Program-made: the position numbers and the translations under genes
Part shown: positions 24,652-39,052 of the stretch, in pieces
Numbering within the stretch: the stretch's first letter is position 1
How the letters are laid out: the number at the start of each line of letters is the position of its first letter
Notes under the pieces: model-generated
Database searches by the model: none
Told to the model about the DNA's origin: nothing
The model's input: only the letters and a program-made list of their open reading frames with translations
Source of the DNA: Amoeboaphelidium protococcarum
Lineage: Eukaryota; Aphelidiomycota; Aphelidea
DNA: 64,000 nt
NCBI GenBank assembly: GCA_023515745.1
Contig: JALECJ010000004.1
Location: 248,001 to 312,000, forward strand
Direction: 5' to 3'

Positions 24652-26217
24652 ATGAGCTTTATATCAGCAGAAATAATAAAATCATTGGCTGAATTTATAA
24701 ATATTACTAATCTTCAAGATGAAGTCGCCAGTGCTCTATCTCAGGATGTGGAATTCAGACTGCGAGACATCATCTAGGAAGCTCAGAAGTTTAGACGACA
24801 TGCTAAGCGAACGATGCTCACCAGCGATGATATAAACAACGCCCTCAAATTGCGCAATTGCCAGGTATGATAATATTTATCTTGAGCGTCAGTGATTCTT
24901 TATTACATGACTGGTACTGCCGCTCGAGTGACGATGGTGGTAATGACTAAGTGTAGAGACTTTATGGCTATGTTGATGGAGAGAGTAAGCCATTCAAGTC
25001 GGTGGAGACTTCATCGCTAGGAGAGATATACTACGTGGATGATGATGAGATTGATTTGGAAGATGTACTGAACGCTCCTCTGCCTCCTCTCAATCCGGAG
25101 ACTGTCTTGACTGGGCACTGGCTCATGGTGGAAGGTGTTTAGCCAGCGATTCCATAGAACATTGCTCCTATAGGTACGTACGTTTATAGTTATATCGTCG
25201 TGTTTTATAATCTATACTCGTTATTATCCTTGATTACATGTAGAAAATAGCATTGATAATATAAGTAGACAGTTGAAATAGGATGGCAAGTATTTGATGA
25301 ATGAGAAGAAGGTTGAATTTAAGCCGTTGGTCAGACACGTTCTGTCAAGAGAGTTGTAGATATACTTTGAGAAGTTGGTGGAGGCATTGCAGAGCTCGGA
25401 TCAAAGACTCAACTCCGCCGCTTTGTAGAGTATCCGTCAAGATAATGGCATATAGTAACTGCTACCGTACTTTGTATAGTATGTCACTGAGTAGATTGCC
25501 AAGAATCTTAAGAATCTACCCCGACTGACTCTGATGGGCAATGTCATTGCTGGCATTCTTACCAATTCACACTTCTTTGTTGAGCCGTATCTCCATCAAC
25601 TTATGCCTCCCATTCTATCGCTGCTAATCTCCAAGAGAATATGTGAAGATCCGCAGGAGAATCATTGGGTATTGAGAGATTACGCCGCCAGTCTAATGGC
25701 AATGATCTGCTCCAAGTATTCGAATTCTTATCAGTCACTGTAGCCTCGTGTTACTAGAACTTTATTGCGTGCATTCATTGACCCAATAAAGTCTGCAACT
25801 ACTCACTATGGTGCTATAATTGGACTTAAGCTGCTCGGCTCGGAGGTTATCAAGACTTTGGTTATGCCCAACGTGGTTGCTTTTATGAGCAGACTTAATC
25901 AGCGTATCTCTGAGTAGAGTTCTGACATTGTGGCGTCTGAGGAACTAGAAAGAGTCAAGAATGCTCTACAGGTATCATTATTTTTACTATTAGTCAGAAT
26001 ATAAAGTGAGGTGTATCGATTATATTTTTAATGTTGAGGTGTGTAGTCGGCTGTTTTGAGTTATTTAGTCACTGAAAGTGTCAAAGCTGCTGGTGAATAG
26101 CCAGTTTAGACTATTGATCAGGTGGATTTGGACTAGGTTAAGTATGCCACTGAAGCATTTTAACTATTTGGCGATTCATTAAGAGCTTCAGTCTTGGCTG
26201 AATTATAAAAATCATGA
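24652..26217 (+). CDS. TAF6: TAF6, TFIID/SAGA histone-fold subunit
   Basis: Exons 24652-24864, 24957-25173, 25244-25971, 26047-26217; introns 92, 70 and 75 nt; 442 residues. The histone fold (residues 1-70) contains IIKSLAEFI and EAQKFRRHAKRTMLTSDDIN, then LYGYVDGESKPF, a TAF6 hallmark that is restored by splicing out intron 1. The C-terminal HEAT-repeat domain includes YFVQYVTEQIAKNL, LHQLMPPILSLLISKRI and HWVLRDYAASLMA. TAF6 pairs with TAF9 in TFIID. Length is shorter than the human protein because the tail is missing. Confidence 0.95.
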
Positions 26218-26592
26218 TCTCCCTTGACGTAATGTTACTAAACATGTACCGTATATCCGATATCGCGTTCTGTTGTAGATAGTTAAATTCAATTTCTCCG
26301 AGCCCCTCAACGGCAAGTCATTCTTATAACGTCCTTCTAATAAAGTCAGAGAACGACTATTTATTCATTTAACAGAAACCTTAATGGTCATCAATTTATC
26401 TTCGGTGAGTTTTGACTTGGGGGTCGCACCTAAGCGATCTTGCATAGAAACTGTTTGTTTGATCAGGCCGATGTTACCTCTTGCTGTTACAGCACAGTGG
26501 TGGATGGTTACTGGGCAGTTTTTTATTCTGTGTCTTGATGACTTACATCTGGAAGTTTATTATATTGATTGTAATTATCAAAAAATTATATA
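26218..26592. other. Intergenic between TAF6 and LIMR genes, possible small gene
   Basis: 375 bp. A frame from ATG 26244 runs to a GTGAG donor-like site at about 26405. Downstream another frame encodes a hydrophobic stretch (GWLLGSFLFCVLMTYIWKF) overlapping the next start. I could not join these into a convincing gene, so I leave it as a likely promoter/5' UTR with possible small-ORF content. Confidence 0.3.
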
Positions 26593-28068
26593 ATGGTGGA
26601 CGTTGTACTTATCACTACATCATCTATCTTCGCAGCTCTAGTTGTAATTGGAGCCATCTACTTTTTGGTATACTTTCAGCATCCCGATGATAAGTGGGTA
26701 GCATGGTTCCCTAAACTGGTTGTAGTCGTTGGATTGACCTTGTCTTGTTACAATGCTCTTCTTCTGCCATTGGATGTTGCTAATCAGGGCGGATAGTTCG
26801 TTGCTGTGGGAGGCATACCCATGGCGCAGATAACATTTGCATTCTTCATCGCTACCATTTGTATGGCACTCGCCGTCGTTCCATTTGTCATGTTCTACTA
26901 TGAGGGCATGGATGAGGCCGATGAGTTTGATAATGATCCGGCAAAGCAGGTTTTCTATGCTGTACAGTGGACTTTTGTCACGCTGGTGATCTACTTCTTA
27001 GCCACCGCTTTGATTTGGTACTACGCTGGCTATGCTGACATTCCAACTGTCACAATGTCTTCGCAATTCCAGCCAAGCACTGATATTAGATACCAGTACT
27101 GTGCTGTGAAAGGTCAATGTACTGCTGATTCGTCAACCGTTATCACTGTCAGAGTGTCATTTATCATGTACATGGTGGCCTGTGCTTCCTTTATCGGATG
27201 GGTGCTTTTTGCCATCTTTGGAGGAGTTGGGCTATCTGCACTTCCATTCGATCTTCTGATTGACTTTAAGAATCGTCCAAGACGGATCAAGCTGGAAGAG
27301 TACTCAGCCAAGAAGAGATTAGTTGGTGAACAGGCTGCATTGCTTCTAGAGGCTAGTGCTGCACTGATTAGCTAGAAGAAGGCTATTGTGAAAGGAACTC
27401 GCTGGGCAAACAGGAAATAGAGATCATATGTCAAGACTGAGAATGAGTTCAAGCGTGATGTTCTATTCTTGGAGTCCCAGTGGAAGCGATTGGAAGATGG
27501 TTATAAGAACGGTGGTGGTAATCCACTGATGATTTATGGCAAATTGATTGTTGGTATTGTAGGCACCTTTGTGTCTCTATTCTGGTTCTTCCACATTCTG
27601 CTCTATGTGTTGCCTATAGCAAGTAACAGTTTGCCAGTCACTCCATTTTTGAATACGTTCTTCCGAAGCACATTCCAAGCTCCAGTGTTTGGAATAGTAT
27701 TCTATGGCATTTTCGTGTTCTGGCTATTGCTGTGTGTTCTTAAAGGCATCACTAAGATGGGTGTCAGATTCCTGTTCATTGAAGTATATCCCGTGAAGAT
27801 GGGCGAGACTTTTATGAGCGCCCTCGTGTTTAATGTGGGAGTATTGCTGTTCTGCTCCCTGGCTGTCAGTCAGTTTTGCACCTTCGCGTTCAGTCAGTAC
27901 GCTCGTTACACCGCGTCTGCCACCATCTTTATGAACTAGTTGTAAACACTGCGAGGCATACATTACATTTACAATGTGCTCATGTACGTATTGCCTATAA
28001 TGACCTTTGTCACGGTGCTCTATATCTGGGCTAAGCCTTCAGACTAGAGATTAAAGAGAATATTTTGA
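26593..28068 (+). CDS. LIMR/LMBR1-family polytopic membrane protein
   Basis: Intronless, 491 residues, about nine transmembrane segments. The start MVDVVLITTSSIFAALVVI followed by YFLVYFQHPDDKWVAWFPK matches the beginning of plant and protist LIMR family proteins (LMBD1-like), as do LLPLDVAN, VPFVMFYYEG and the cytosolic RRIKLEEYSAKKR loop. Animal LMBD1 relatives act in lysosomal cobalamin export; LMBR1/LIMR relate to lipocalin receptors. Substrate is unknown here. Length fits the family (about 500). Confidence 0.87.
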
Positions 28069-28237
28069 TGATAATGATGTCAATGTTGTTAAAGAATAGA
28101 TTAAAATTTTGTAATTAATTTTGCAAGAGATTGATTAACACTCTACCTGCAATTATAGAAAACAACAGAAAACCAAAATATTAAAATCTAGCAGAGCATA
28201 TAGGAAGATTAGTGTATATATATTTACTCAGAAGAGA

Positions 28238-28645
28238 TCAGAAGCGCAATTTCTCAAAGAACCACTTGTTCTTACCAGCATTGTACTTCTCCTCAAACAC
28301 CTTTCTGACTTCCTTTCTAGCCTCAACGCGCTTAGTCTTATCAGTCAGAGTCTCCTCGCTTACGAGATTCTTCAAGTCAGCGTCCAATGCATAACGGGTA
28401 GGCATCATGTGCTAGTAGTTGACAACCTTGAGGAATGGCTTAATACGCGATCTCTTAGCCATACGCTTCTGTCCCATCGATTTAGTGACTCTGAGCGGAT
28501 ACTTTTCAATACCAGCAACAATGGCGTGTGGGTATGGACGCGCCTCGGTACCATCATCGAATTGCTTAACAATCACAGCCTTCTTACCGGCGTACTTTCC
28601 AGAGAGCAGAATAACAACTTTGGTTGGCTTCAGAAATTTAACCAT
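28238..28645 (-). CDS. RPL27: 60S ribosomal protein eL27
   Basis: Intronless, 135 residues (family 136). KOW-type start [20 protein letters not shown], then [20 protein letters not shown] and a C-terminus ending [10 protein letters not shown] before TGA, all diagnostic of L27e. A single TAR codon (KVVNY-Q-HMMP) is read as Gln. An ACGCGT sits upstream at about 28734. Confidence 0.97.
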
Positions 28646-28897
28646 TTTATTTGTGTGATTATAGATAGATATTTCCTACTACTACTAGTGAAAATGAAGT
28701 GACCTTAAATACACGCAGAAAACTTCACTGGACGCGTCCAAGTCTGAATGATCTTCGATACTGAAAATGCAAAGGCGCGACAACCGAAAATTAACCGAAG
28801 TAGAAAAACTCGAAAGAAATTCGCGCTTCACAATTTGGTAAATTGTTTCAAAATGGATCATCATCATCATTAGACAAATTTATGTTGTAGAGGTACA

Positions 28898-30115
28898 TCA
28901 TAACTTCTTAAAGCATATTATATACATGGCGCTGGTCCACAGTTGAGAGCCATTCGCATCTTATGAGTACCCACCATAATATCGAAGACTGTGAAATTAT
29001 ATCATTTGATACGCGTCAAGAATTTAATTTTATGCAAATCCCTCAACTTGTAGTCGTTGCATCAGATCGGATGGAATTTTACGATTCTTGTAATATTCTA
29101 TGCATGTTCTAGATATGGACTTTGGATATTTGTGGCGATCAGGAATGGCGGATACCTGTAAATTAGATTTATTCCGCAGAACAAACTATAAACATATATC
29201 TTCATTCTGTAGAGGGGAGAGAGAGCACGTCGAGTATACTAGAGTACCGCCGCGTTTGAGTATGTCAAACCCATTTTAAAGGAGACCAAGCTAGACGCGT
29301 TGCAACTCAGATAATGCATTGTCATCAACTATAGTATCCTTTATAGTTTCATTCCTCAAACTCTTGATAACATGAGAAAATGATCCATCATGAGTACACG
29401 GAACATCAACCAGAACCTTGTCGTACAACTCCTTAGTTGTCATGTTATATTAATTCATCATACGAGAAGAGTAGAAGGGACGATTGAACTTTTAAGTTAA
29501 CACTTCCGAATGTCCAATTTAATTTAAGGACTCTTAGTTCAGAACTGGTGCGCCAACACTAAATGAAGTGCCGCTGCAATTGTAAAGTCTGAATCGTTTG
29601 ACGTTATGCTTTTACATTTAAGATTTGCAAGTGAATAATCTGTGCCGGCTAAGATCAACGCCGGTTAAAGTACCTTAAAATTAAGTGGCGCCATTGTTCA
29701 TCAAATAATCTGCATATATCAGTTTACTACCAGGCGCGCAGGACACATCTAACATATTATCAGTCGACTATGGATCTAGGATATCGACAACAATCATTGA
29801 GGTGATGTCTATCCCCAAAACAATTTACTACAGTTATTTACTCAATCGACTCAACTAGACGGATCCATCCATTAAATACGCGTTCTATAGACATTCTACA
29901 CGCGTCAATCGAGTGCTGAGTTACGTTTGAATAAGGCTAATAGTTTCCTCATTCTCCTACTGACCAACTCTACTCCTGACACAAGCATATCGATGAGGCA
30001 AGCCAGTATTTAGATATTTTGGCACATCAGCGTAAGCATCTAAACATATTTCAGCGCGATTACAGAAATCGAGATACTCTTACGGGAGGAGATCTTTCAG
30101 TCTTGAAACCATCAT
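28898..30115 (-). CDS. NSUN-type RNA cytosine-C5 methyltransferase
   Basis: Intronless, 405 residues, rich in TAR-coded Gln. SAM-binding motif MLDVSCAPGSKLIYADYL, motif IV VLVDVPCTHDGSF (PC dyad) and motif VI LVYSTCSLSP with the catalytic Cys are all present. The C-terminus FHSLRYYGGYSQD resembles the end of small NSUN3/NSUN4-type enzymes, which methylate mitochondrial tRNA or rRNA. An intron could be imagined near 29150, but reading through keeps a family-like C-terminus. Which RNA is modified cannot be told. Confidence 0.85.
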
Positions 30116-30381
30116 GAATGATTGTAGAGAGAAAAGTACTCAAAATTCCCTCCGCTAATGTCCATCAAAGAACGCGCGACCATCTCCTCCTTCACAACAA
30201 TTCTCTCGCTTTTGCCTTACCAGCGCAGATTTGTGTTTTCTCCATTTTTTCCATCTCGCTGACTTTTAACCCAACCGAAGCAAAGTCTTTTGCGTCTATT
30301 CCTGTGTGATCTTCTCGCAAATTATTCCATCGCCTAGGAACTTCAGAAAATTAATTATAATAAATCAATTATTGTATTAAA

Positions 30382-30801
30382 ATGAGTAAAGCTGGAGCAG
30401 GTGCAGCAGGTAATAAATTCCGTATGTCGACCGGTCTTCCAGTCGGTGCAGTCATGAACTGTGCAGACAATTCTGGAGCCAAGAATCTGTATGTAATTTC
30501 CGTTAAACGCGTCGGTGCGCGTCTGAATCGTCTTCCAGCAGCCGGTGTCGGTGATATGGTCATGGCCTGTGTGAAGAAGGGTAAGCCTGATTTGAGAAAG
30601 AAAGTACTCAATGCCGTGGTGGTACGTCAGCGTAAGCCATGGCGTAGACGAGATGGAGTTTTCTTATACTTTGAGGATAATGCTGGCGTGATTGTCAATC
30701 CTAAAGGTGAGATGAAGGGTAGTGCCGTCACTGGCCCTGTTGGTAAGGAGTGTGCAGATCTGTGGCCTCGTATCGCTTCATCCAGCGGTACTGTCGTATG
30801 A
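30382..30801 (+). CDS. RPL23: 60S ribosomal protein uL14 (L23)
   Basis: Intronless, 139 residues, no TAR codons. [40 protein letters not shown] and [20 protein letters not shown] are near-identical to eukaryotic L23. Position and length (human 140) are complete. Confidence 0.98.
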   Translation: MSKAGAGAAGNKFRMSTGLPVGAVMNCADNSGAKNLYVISVKRVGARLNRLPAAGVGDMVMACVKKGKPDLRKKVLNAVVVRQRKPWRRRDGVFLYFEDNAGVIVNPKGEMKGSAVTGPVGKECADLWPRIASSSGTVV

Positions 30802-30995
30802 GCGATGAACTCTATTACTATAATATACTTCACTTACATTAAATGTTATTGCGCTGAAGATTTTGTTTCTCTCAATTCACTTAAGCAAATCTATGCTTTG
30901 GTGCACCATCACGATAATTTGCATTTCTCTACAATAACGACTTCTTCTCAGCCATAATCTAAACTCAATTTCTGCGACAAAACCTCAGCGAACAA

Positions 30996-32209
30996 ATGAA
31001 TTAAGGCTCTTTTAATTACTGTCCTATCGATGGACATCTGTATACTCCCATAGAGTCTGTGTGTCCACAGTGTTAGACTTCGCGATACATTAGTGAGTTT
31101 ACTAAAGTATCGTCTCAACAGCATGGTAAGAAGAAATGGAGAAAGTTGTTGTACATTAAGCAGGACTACCCAGACAATTACGTGGACCATACGTTTCTTG
31201 AATAGATGCAGAAAAATGGTAGATTAATATCTGTATAGTCATCTCTAGATGAGCATTTTAATTTAATTTTTGTCTGTACGTACAGTGTGTAGCAAACTTG
31301 AAGACTCAAGATTACTGGACTATTGTTTCATAGTCGTGGAGTATAACGTCTCAGCTGTCGAGCATTGTCATCTTTGTGTGCACATTTGTATTTTTATTTG
31401 ACAATAACATTTCAATAGAGGCATTGATAACTGGCAATCTCATCGGATCTGTAATATGTTACATATTTTGGATTTGGAGTATCAATCGGTATGTGAAAAT
31501 GGCCAAACCGCATCACTCTGGTACGTTTTGTTATTATGTTCTATTGATTTTGACTGATCTCATGTGACAAGTTTAAGATTCTTAGGTAATGTGTAGTTGG
31601 TAAAGTATTGAAAGCTTCAGTGTTATTCTTTATTATACTGATTGCCTTGTCTCCTATACTGAAAACATTGACTCAGGACACGTCAGATGATACCATATAT
31701 GCCTTGTCAACGATCGTGTTCACCATGAATCTGCTCTTTCATGACTATACGAGTGTGGAGCCGGGTGCTACGCGTTACCCAGGTGCACTGTCTCTGAATG
31801 CTGCAATATTTGGAAGTGTTCTATTGGCCTCTCGTTTGAGTTCCAGTTTGAACGTATTTGGCTTAATGTTGTTCGCTGTCACTTGGTTCGGCCTGTTGCC
31901 AATATTCCGGAGGTCCATGGTGGTTTATTCAAGAGGATCGCTGATGCTCAACTTGATCCTTCTTGCCTGCGGTAGTTATATGCTCCATCAAGTTTCCACT
32001 ATCATGGTGCATCTCTATCTCACCATGTACGCGTTTATTACATTTGTATGCCCCTTCTGGTTGATTTGGATCTAGCGATACAAAAAGTAAGTCAAAATGT
32101 TAATTCGCTACTAAAACTCATTGTTGATACATATTTAGCCGTAATAAATATATGTAGTGAGATTAAAGGATCTTGGGATGAAATGAAATTGATGATTAGT
32201 GAGGAATGA
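30996..32209 (+). CDS. PIGC: PIG-C/GPI2, GPI-GlcNAc transferase subunit with N-terminal CxxC extension
   Basis: Exons 30996-31218, 31293-31520, 31597-32086, 32158-32209; introns 74, 76 and 71 nt; 330 residues. The family start KKKWRKLLYIKQDYPDNYVD lies at about residue 45. Then MQKNANLKTQDYW (rebuilt by splicing), LIALSPILKTLT, NLLFHDYTS, ASRLSSSLNVFGLML and the end YKNEIKGSWDE, again rebuilt by splicing. It is a multi-pass ER protein of the complex that starts GPI-anchor synthesis. Residues 1-40 carry Cys pairs (NYCPIDGHLYTPIESVCPQC) resembling a small zinc ribbon, not usual in PIG-C. Start is the first in-frame ATG. Confidence 0.93.
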
Positions 32210-32249
32210 CTATAATAATAATGATAATAAGTAATCCTTTTAATTGAAC

Positions 32250-32606
32250 TCAAATCTTTTCAAATTCAACCTTGTCATCGACCCAATTTCCCTTTCCATA
32301 TTTGGTCAACCACAAGCTGGGAACTTCATTTCTGCCAAATTTATTTCCACCAATCTGCGTTGGATATTTAAATGGTCTGACGTGTGCATTCAGCTCCAGC
32401 TCCTTCTCAAAAGATCTTACCAGAGCTTCTATTCTAACAGGATTCTATTCATTTCTGTTCTCTTCAAATCTTGAGCGAATCTTTAAGCAGTGCTGCCTGA
32501 ATATGTCTCGCTCATATGCATGATGATCAAAAGCGCTCTTCAGTGCTCTCTTGTACAGACGTTATATATAATTTTTATGAGGTATAGCTCTATTTACAGT
32601 TGCCAT
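32250..32606 (-). CDS. NDUFB9: NDUFB9 (complex I B22 subunit, LYR family)
   Basis: Intronless, 118 residues. An LYR-type motif (IQRLYKRALKSA) at the N-terminus, then CLKIRSRFEENRNEQNP and ELNAHVRPFKYP, as in fungal and animal NDUFB9. Shorter than the human protein at the C-terminus (about 180). It is an accessory subunit of the inner-membrane arm that binds acyl carrier protein, so the organism has a respiratory complex I. Confidence 0.85.
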
Positions 32607-32783
32607 ATTTCGATATACTAGGTAATCGCTTACAGTTCTGTATTCTTTAGTCACTAGAATAATAAAGGAAGTTTTGGGAAAGAAGTCGTAATGGAGAAAA
32701 ACGGTGGCGATTCGTCGAGCATTAAAAGCTTGCTATTAAATAGACATTTCATACAATCAATTATTAGCATCCATCACAGTCAA

Positions 32784-35331
<2,548 letters not shown>

Positions 35332-36133
35332 AATATGTATGAGGTATGCGGTATGCTTGCTCGTAGTAATTGAGTGAGTTCTCTCTGTTTCAAGTCTAAA
35401 GAGATACAACGCGCGACTTCTTTTACAGAAAGTGTGATGTGCTGAAACGCGTCGTTTTTAAACAGTCCGACCATCCCTCCCAATCCGTCGTGGAAATTAG
35501 ATCAACGGTCTGTAAGAAGTTCATGTCGTTGTAATACCTTGAAATTATTATTTTCTCGTGTTCTGACGATGAAATGTTGTAGTTGAGACGAATCTTTGTC
35601 TTCGTAATAGAAATCGTAGGGACAATATTGTGCTTTAGACAGATAAGAGTGATGAAGAATTAATCAGAAGAAATGCAATTCGAATAAAAGAGACTAATAA
35701 TAACAACAACAAAAGCATGAATTTGTGGATGGTTAAATCTGGCATACTGTACGTGCAGTTTTAAGCACTCACTGAGTCACCCTGGCTGTTTCAGCACGAA
35801 CAAGAGAAGAACAAGCGAGCGGAATAAAAAGTGGCGATCTAATCTTTCTTCATCGAACAGTCAGCCAGTAGCGCCCGCTTGAGAATGTTTATCGTCGTTT
35901 CTCTCTCCTTCTCCATTTCATTCATTTCAAGTTTATCGCGGTGGGAAGCATCGCTCAGCTGTAATTGCAAGTCTTCTTAGTTGTGAGTGAGTGTGTGTGT
36001 AAATAGTTGTATATACCATTGTGGTAACATTTTAATAGTTTAAGGCAATTTGTGTAATTTGTTTCATCGTTTCGTATTAATAGATTGTTGTTTTTTTTGC
36101 TTTAATAACTGACTGATTGATTAATAACTGGTC
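35332..36133. promoter_or_regulatory. 802-bp divergent promoter between MCM5 and PP2A B56, with an MCB element
   Basis: No gene visible. An ACGCGT hexamer (35447-35452), the Mlu cell-cycle box bound by MBF in fungi, lies 116 bp upstream of the MCM5 start in the context AAACGCGTCG. An ACGCGCG lies at 35409-35415. A polypyrimidine tract (about 35901-35932) and GTGTGTGT (35992-35999) lie near the B56 side. Motif identity is seen; function is inference. Confidence 0.5.
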
Positions 36134-38253
36134 ATGAAATCTGCCATGGAAAATGCCAAGTCTGCTGCTGTAAGTATTAATATATCCTAACAGTCTATCT
36201 GTAATGCATTGTTATTGATCCTATAATTGCTTGTTAAGTAAGTGTAGACTCCGCCGAAAATTCCGACACCAGAATTGAGAAAGGATGTTGATGCATTAGC
36301 GCTGAGTGCAACTCAATTGAGAAAGGATGATAGCAATGTAAGATTCCTTGTTAATTTTTGTATTACCATTATAATTTTAATGTATATGGAGTGTAGAATA
36401 TGAATATTGACTCACCCGCAGTTGCTTCTCCGACTTCTACGTCGTTGCTTCATGGGAAAGAAGTGCCCAAGAGTGGTCCACTGTCAAGATTGAAGAATGC
36501 GGCGAAAGATACTATTCCCATTAGTAAGACACCCAGACGTTAGAGATCGTCCAGATTTCATGTCACTGAGAGGGTGGAATTGGAGAAGCTGCCCGGATTC
36601 AAGGATGTCTTGGCCACTGAGCGCCAAGATCTGCTCATAAAGAAACTAATCTAGTGTTGTACCATATTCGACTTTACTGATTCCATGTCTGATTTGAAGG
36701 GGAAAGAGATTAAGCGATAGACACTTTCAGAAATGGTTGAGTACATTTCGAACAATAGAGGTGTTATTACTGAGCCTATTTATCCTGAAGTGATCAAGAT
36801 GTTCAGTTAGAATGTATTTCGAACCATTCCGCCTCAGATGAATCCTTCTGGTGATGCATTTGATCCAGAAGAAGATGAGCCTGTATTGGAACTCGGATGG
36901 CCTCACCTGTCTATTGTGTATGAATTTTTCTTGCGCTTTATTGAATCTGGTGACTTTAATACCAACATTGCTAAGAAGTACATTGACTAGCGATTTGTAT
37001 TGGAATTGTTGGAGCTTTTTGACAGTGAAGATCCGAGAGAGCGTGACTTTTTAAAGACTACGCTGCATCGTATCTATGGCAAGTTCTTGAATCTGAGAGC
37101 GTTCATCCGTAGATCCATCAATAATGTCTTCTTTCATTTTATATATGAGAATGAGCGTCATAATGGTATTGCAGAGTTGTTGGAGATTCTTGGCAGCATT
37201 ATCAATGGCTTTGCTCTGCCTCTTAAAGAGGAGCACAAGACTTTTCTGACCAAAGTGCTCATCCCTCTTCATAAAGCTAAGAGTCTTAGTCTGTATCATC
37301 CGCAGCTTGCCTACTGCATTGTGTAATTCTTGGAGAAGGACTCTGCTCTGACTAGTGAGGTGGTCCGTGGAATATTGCGTTACTGGCCAAAGGTGAACAG
37401 TCCGAAGGAGGTGATGTTTTTGAATGAGATTGAGGAGATTCTTGACATTATTGAGCCGAGCGAGTTTTAGAAAGTTTCTGTGCCGCTGTTCTAGCAACTG
37501 TCCAGGTGTGTCTCTAGTCCTCATTTCCAAGTGGCTGAAAGGGCGTTGTACTACTGGAACAATGAGTATATTGTGAATCTTATCGGTGAGAATGCTAATA
37601 CAATTCTGCCGATAATCTTTGCCTCGCTGTACAGAAATTCGAAATCTCATTGGAATCGCACCATCCATGGTTTGGTGTACAATGCTCTGAAGCTGTTTAT
37701 GGAGATTTCTCCCAAACTTTTCGATGAGTGCACTAACAAGTACAAGGCTGCCAGGCAGAGCGATCGACAGAAGATCAAGTAGAGAGAAGATACTTGGCAG
37801 AAGTTGGAGCAGGCTGCCAGTGAGAATGCTTCCAAATTGAAGACTCATATGCCGCATGTGGTTTAGACGTATAACGTCGCAGAGTAGCCTTTAAGTGCCG
37901 TAGACGCTGATGCAATGGATGCTACTGGTGATGAGGTGAAGGATGATCATGAAAGTGAGACGTTGGATGTGCTGCAGAAGGAGATGGAGCAGTTTGATGA
38001 TCGTCCAACGCCGCAGAGATTCAGAAGAAAATCAGTCCTACCTGTAGATGAGACTGTGCTGACCGAACTCTCTAGACATAGATCTTTGGAAGATGTGTTG
38101 ACCAATGGCTCTGGTGATACCTCAATGTCAAGTGACGTGAGTAGCCCATTGTCGCCCGATGATTAAATTGTTGCGCAGACTACCGATCAATCTGGTCAGT
38201 CATAGTCGAAGGATCAAGAGCAGGAGAAGTAAAAGTTGTAGTTATAATAATGA
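36134..38253 (+). CDS. PP2A regulatory subunit B56 (B')
   Basis: Exons 36134-36169, 36248-36337, 36397-38253; introns 78 and 59 nt; 660 residues. The B56 HEAT-like core is unmistakable: [79 protein letters not shown] and [15 protein letters not shown]. It targets the PP2A catalytic core to LxxIxE substrates in mitosis and signalling. The N-terminus (120 residues) is Ser/Thr/Pro-rich. The tail ends with Q-rich sequence coded largely by TAA/TAG. The RK-S-V site near residue 625 could be phosphorylated. Confidence 0.96.
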
Positions 38254-38391
38254 TTGTCGAATGCTAAATTCCATCTCTGATTTTCTTATTTCGCTTATTA
38301 TTATCATTACGTACTTTGAAAGTTGCCATATATTTTTCTTGGATTGCTGATTACGTTTAGACAAGATATTAAATTATTTGATCAGTCTATT

Positions 38392-38949
38392 ATGGATGTC
38401 GGTGATTTACTTCCGCGACCTAAAGCGAACGCTTAGAAGACTGATATAAGAAGTATCATTAATCGAGCATATTCTATGCAGTCCTAGGAGAGATAGTCTC
38501 CTCGCAAAGATGATGATGATGATGCCGATCCTCTCTATGATCCAAATTCAGATTTGATGGATGAATTGTGGCTCATACAACAGTCTTAATCTTACCGACA
38601 TGGCCAGGATGATCATTTTGTGTCAGATGCTGTGCTTCAATGTCCTAATTGTTTAGCCATATTGTGTATAGACTGCTAGCGACACGTCAAGTATGAGGGA
38701 TAGTACCGTGCAATGTTTGTTAACAATTGTCGCGTCAACTCTGATTAGATTGCCATCTTTGATTAAACTGGGTAGATTGTATCTATTTAGAAGGAGAATA
38801 TCGTTCGGTCATCCCAGCAAAGGTTGGAATATTAGGAAGTATATCATCCGGTGGAGTGTGCTCAATGTCAGTGCGAAGTTGCCTTTTTAGATTGTGATCA
38901 AGTCTTTCACTTTTGCAATGTTATTCCCCTCAACACCCGCTTAGAATGA
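38392..38949 (+). CDS. EAPP: EAPP, E2F-associated phosphoprotein family
   Basis: Intronless, 185 residues. Family features: an acidic patch followed by DPLYDPNSD, LMDELWLIQQ, then SDAVLQCPNCLAILCIDCQR with paired CxxC, QYRAMFVNNC, and a second pair VECAQCQCEVAFLD with the DQVFHFCNV ending. EAPP binds E2F1-3 in vertebrates and influences G1/S. It sits in the same window as an Rb pocket protein, although the genes are 20 kb apart. Confidence 0.9.
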
Positions 38950-39052
38950 TTTCAAGATACCAAGCTGTCTGGTTCAAAATTGTTAAAAGTAAATTTGATG
39001 TATAAATAGTGTATTGTTAATTTAAAGGCTTGAGAGATGATTTACAATTTAA

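Noticed and set aside
29150-29160. GTATCC donor-like site as an intron in the NSUN gene
   Set aside because: Reading through gives a family-like C-terminus to TGA, and no TGTAG acceptor in a fitting phase follows.
37051-37857. Long antisense ORF of 268 codons on the minus strand
   Set aside because: Shadow of the PP2A B56 gene, which has unambiguous family motifs on the plus strand.
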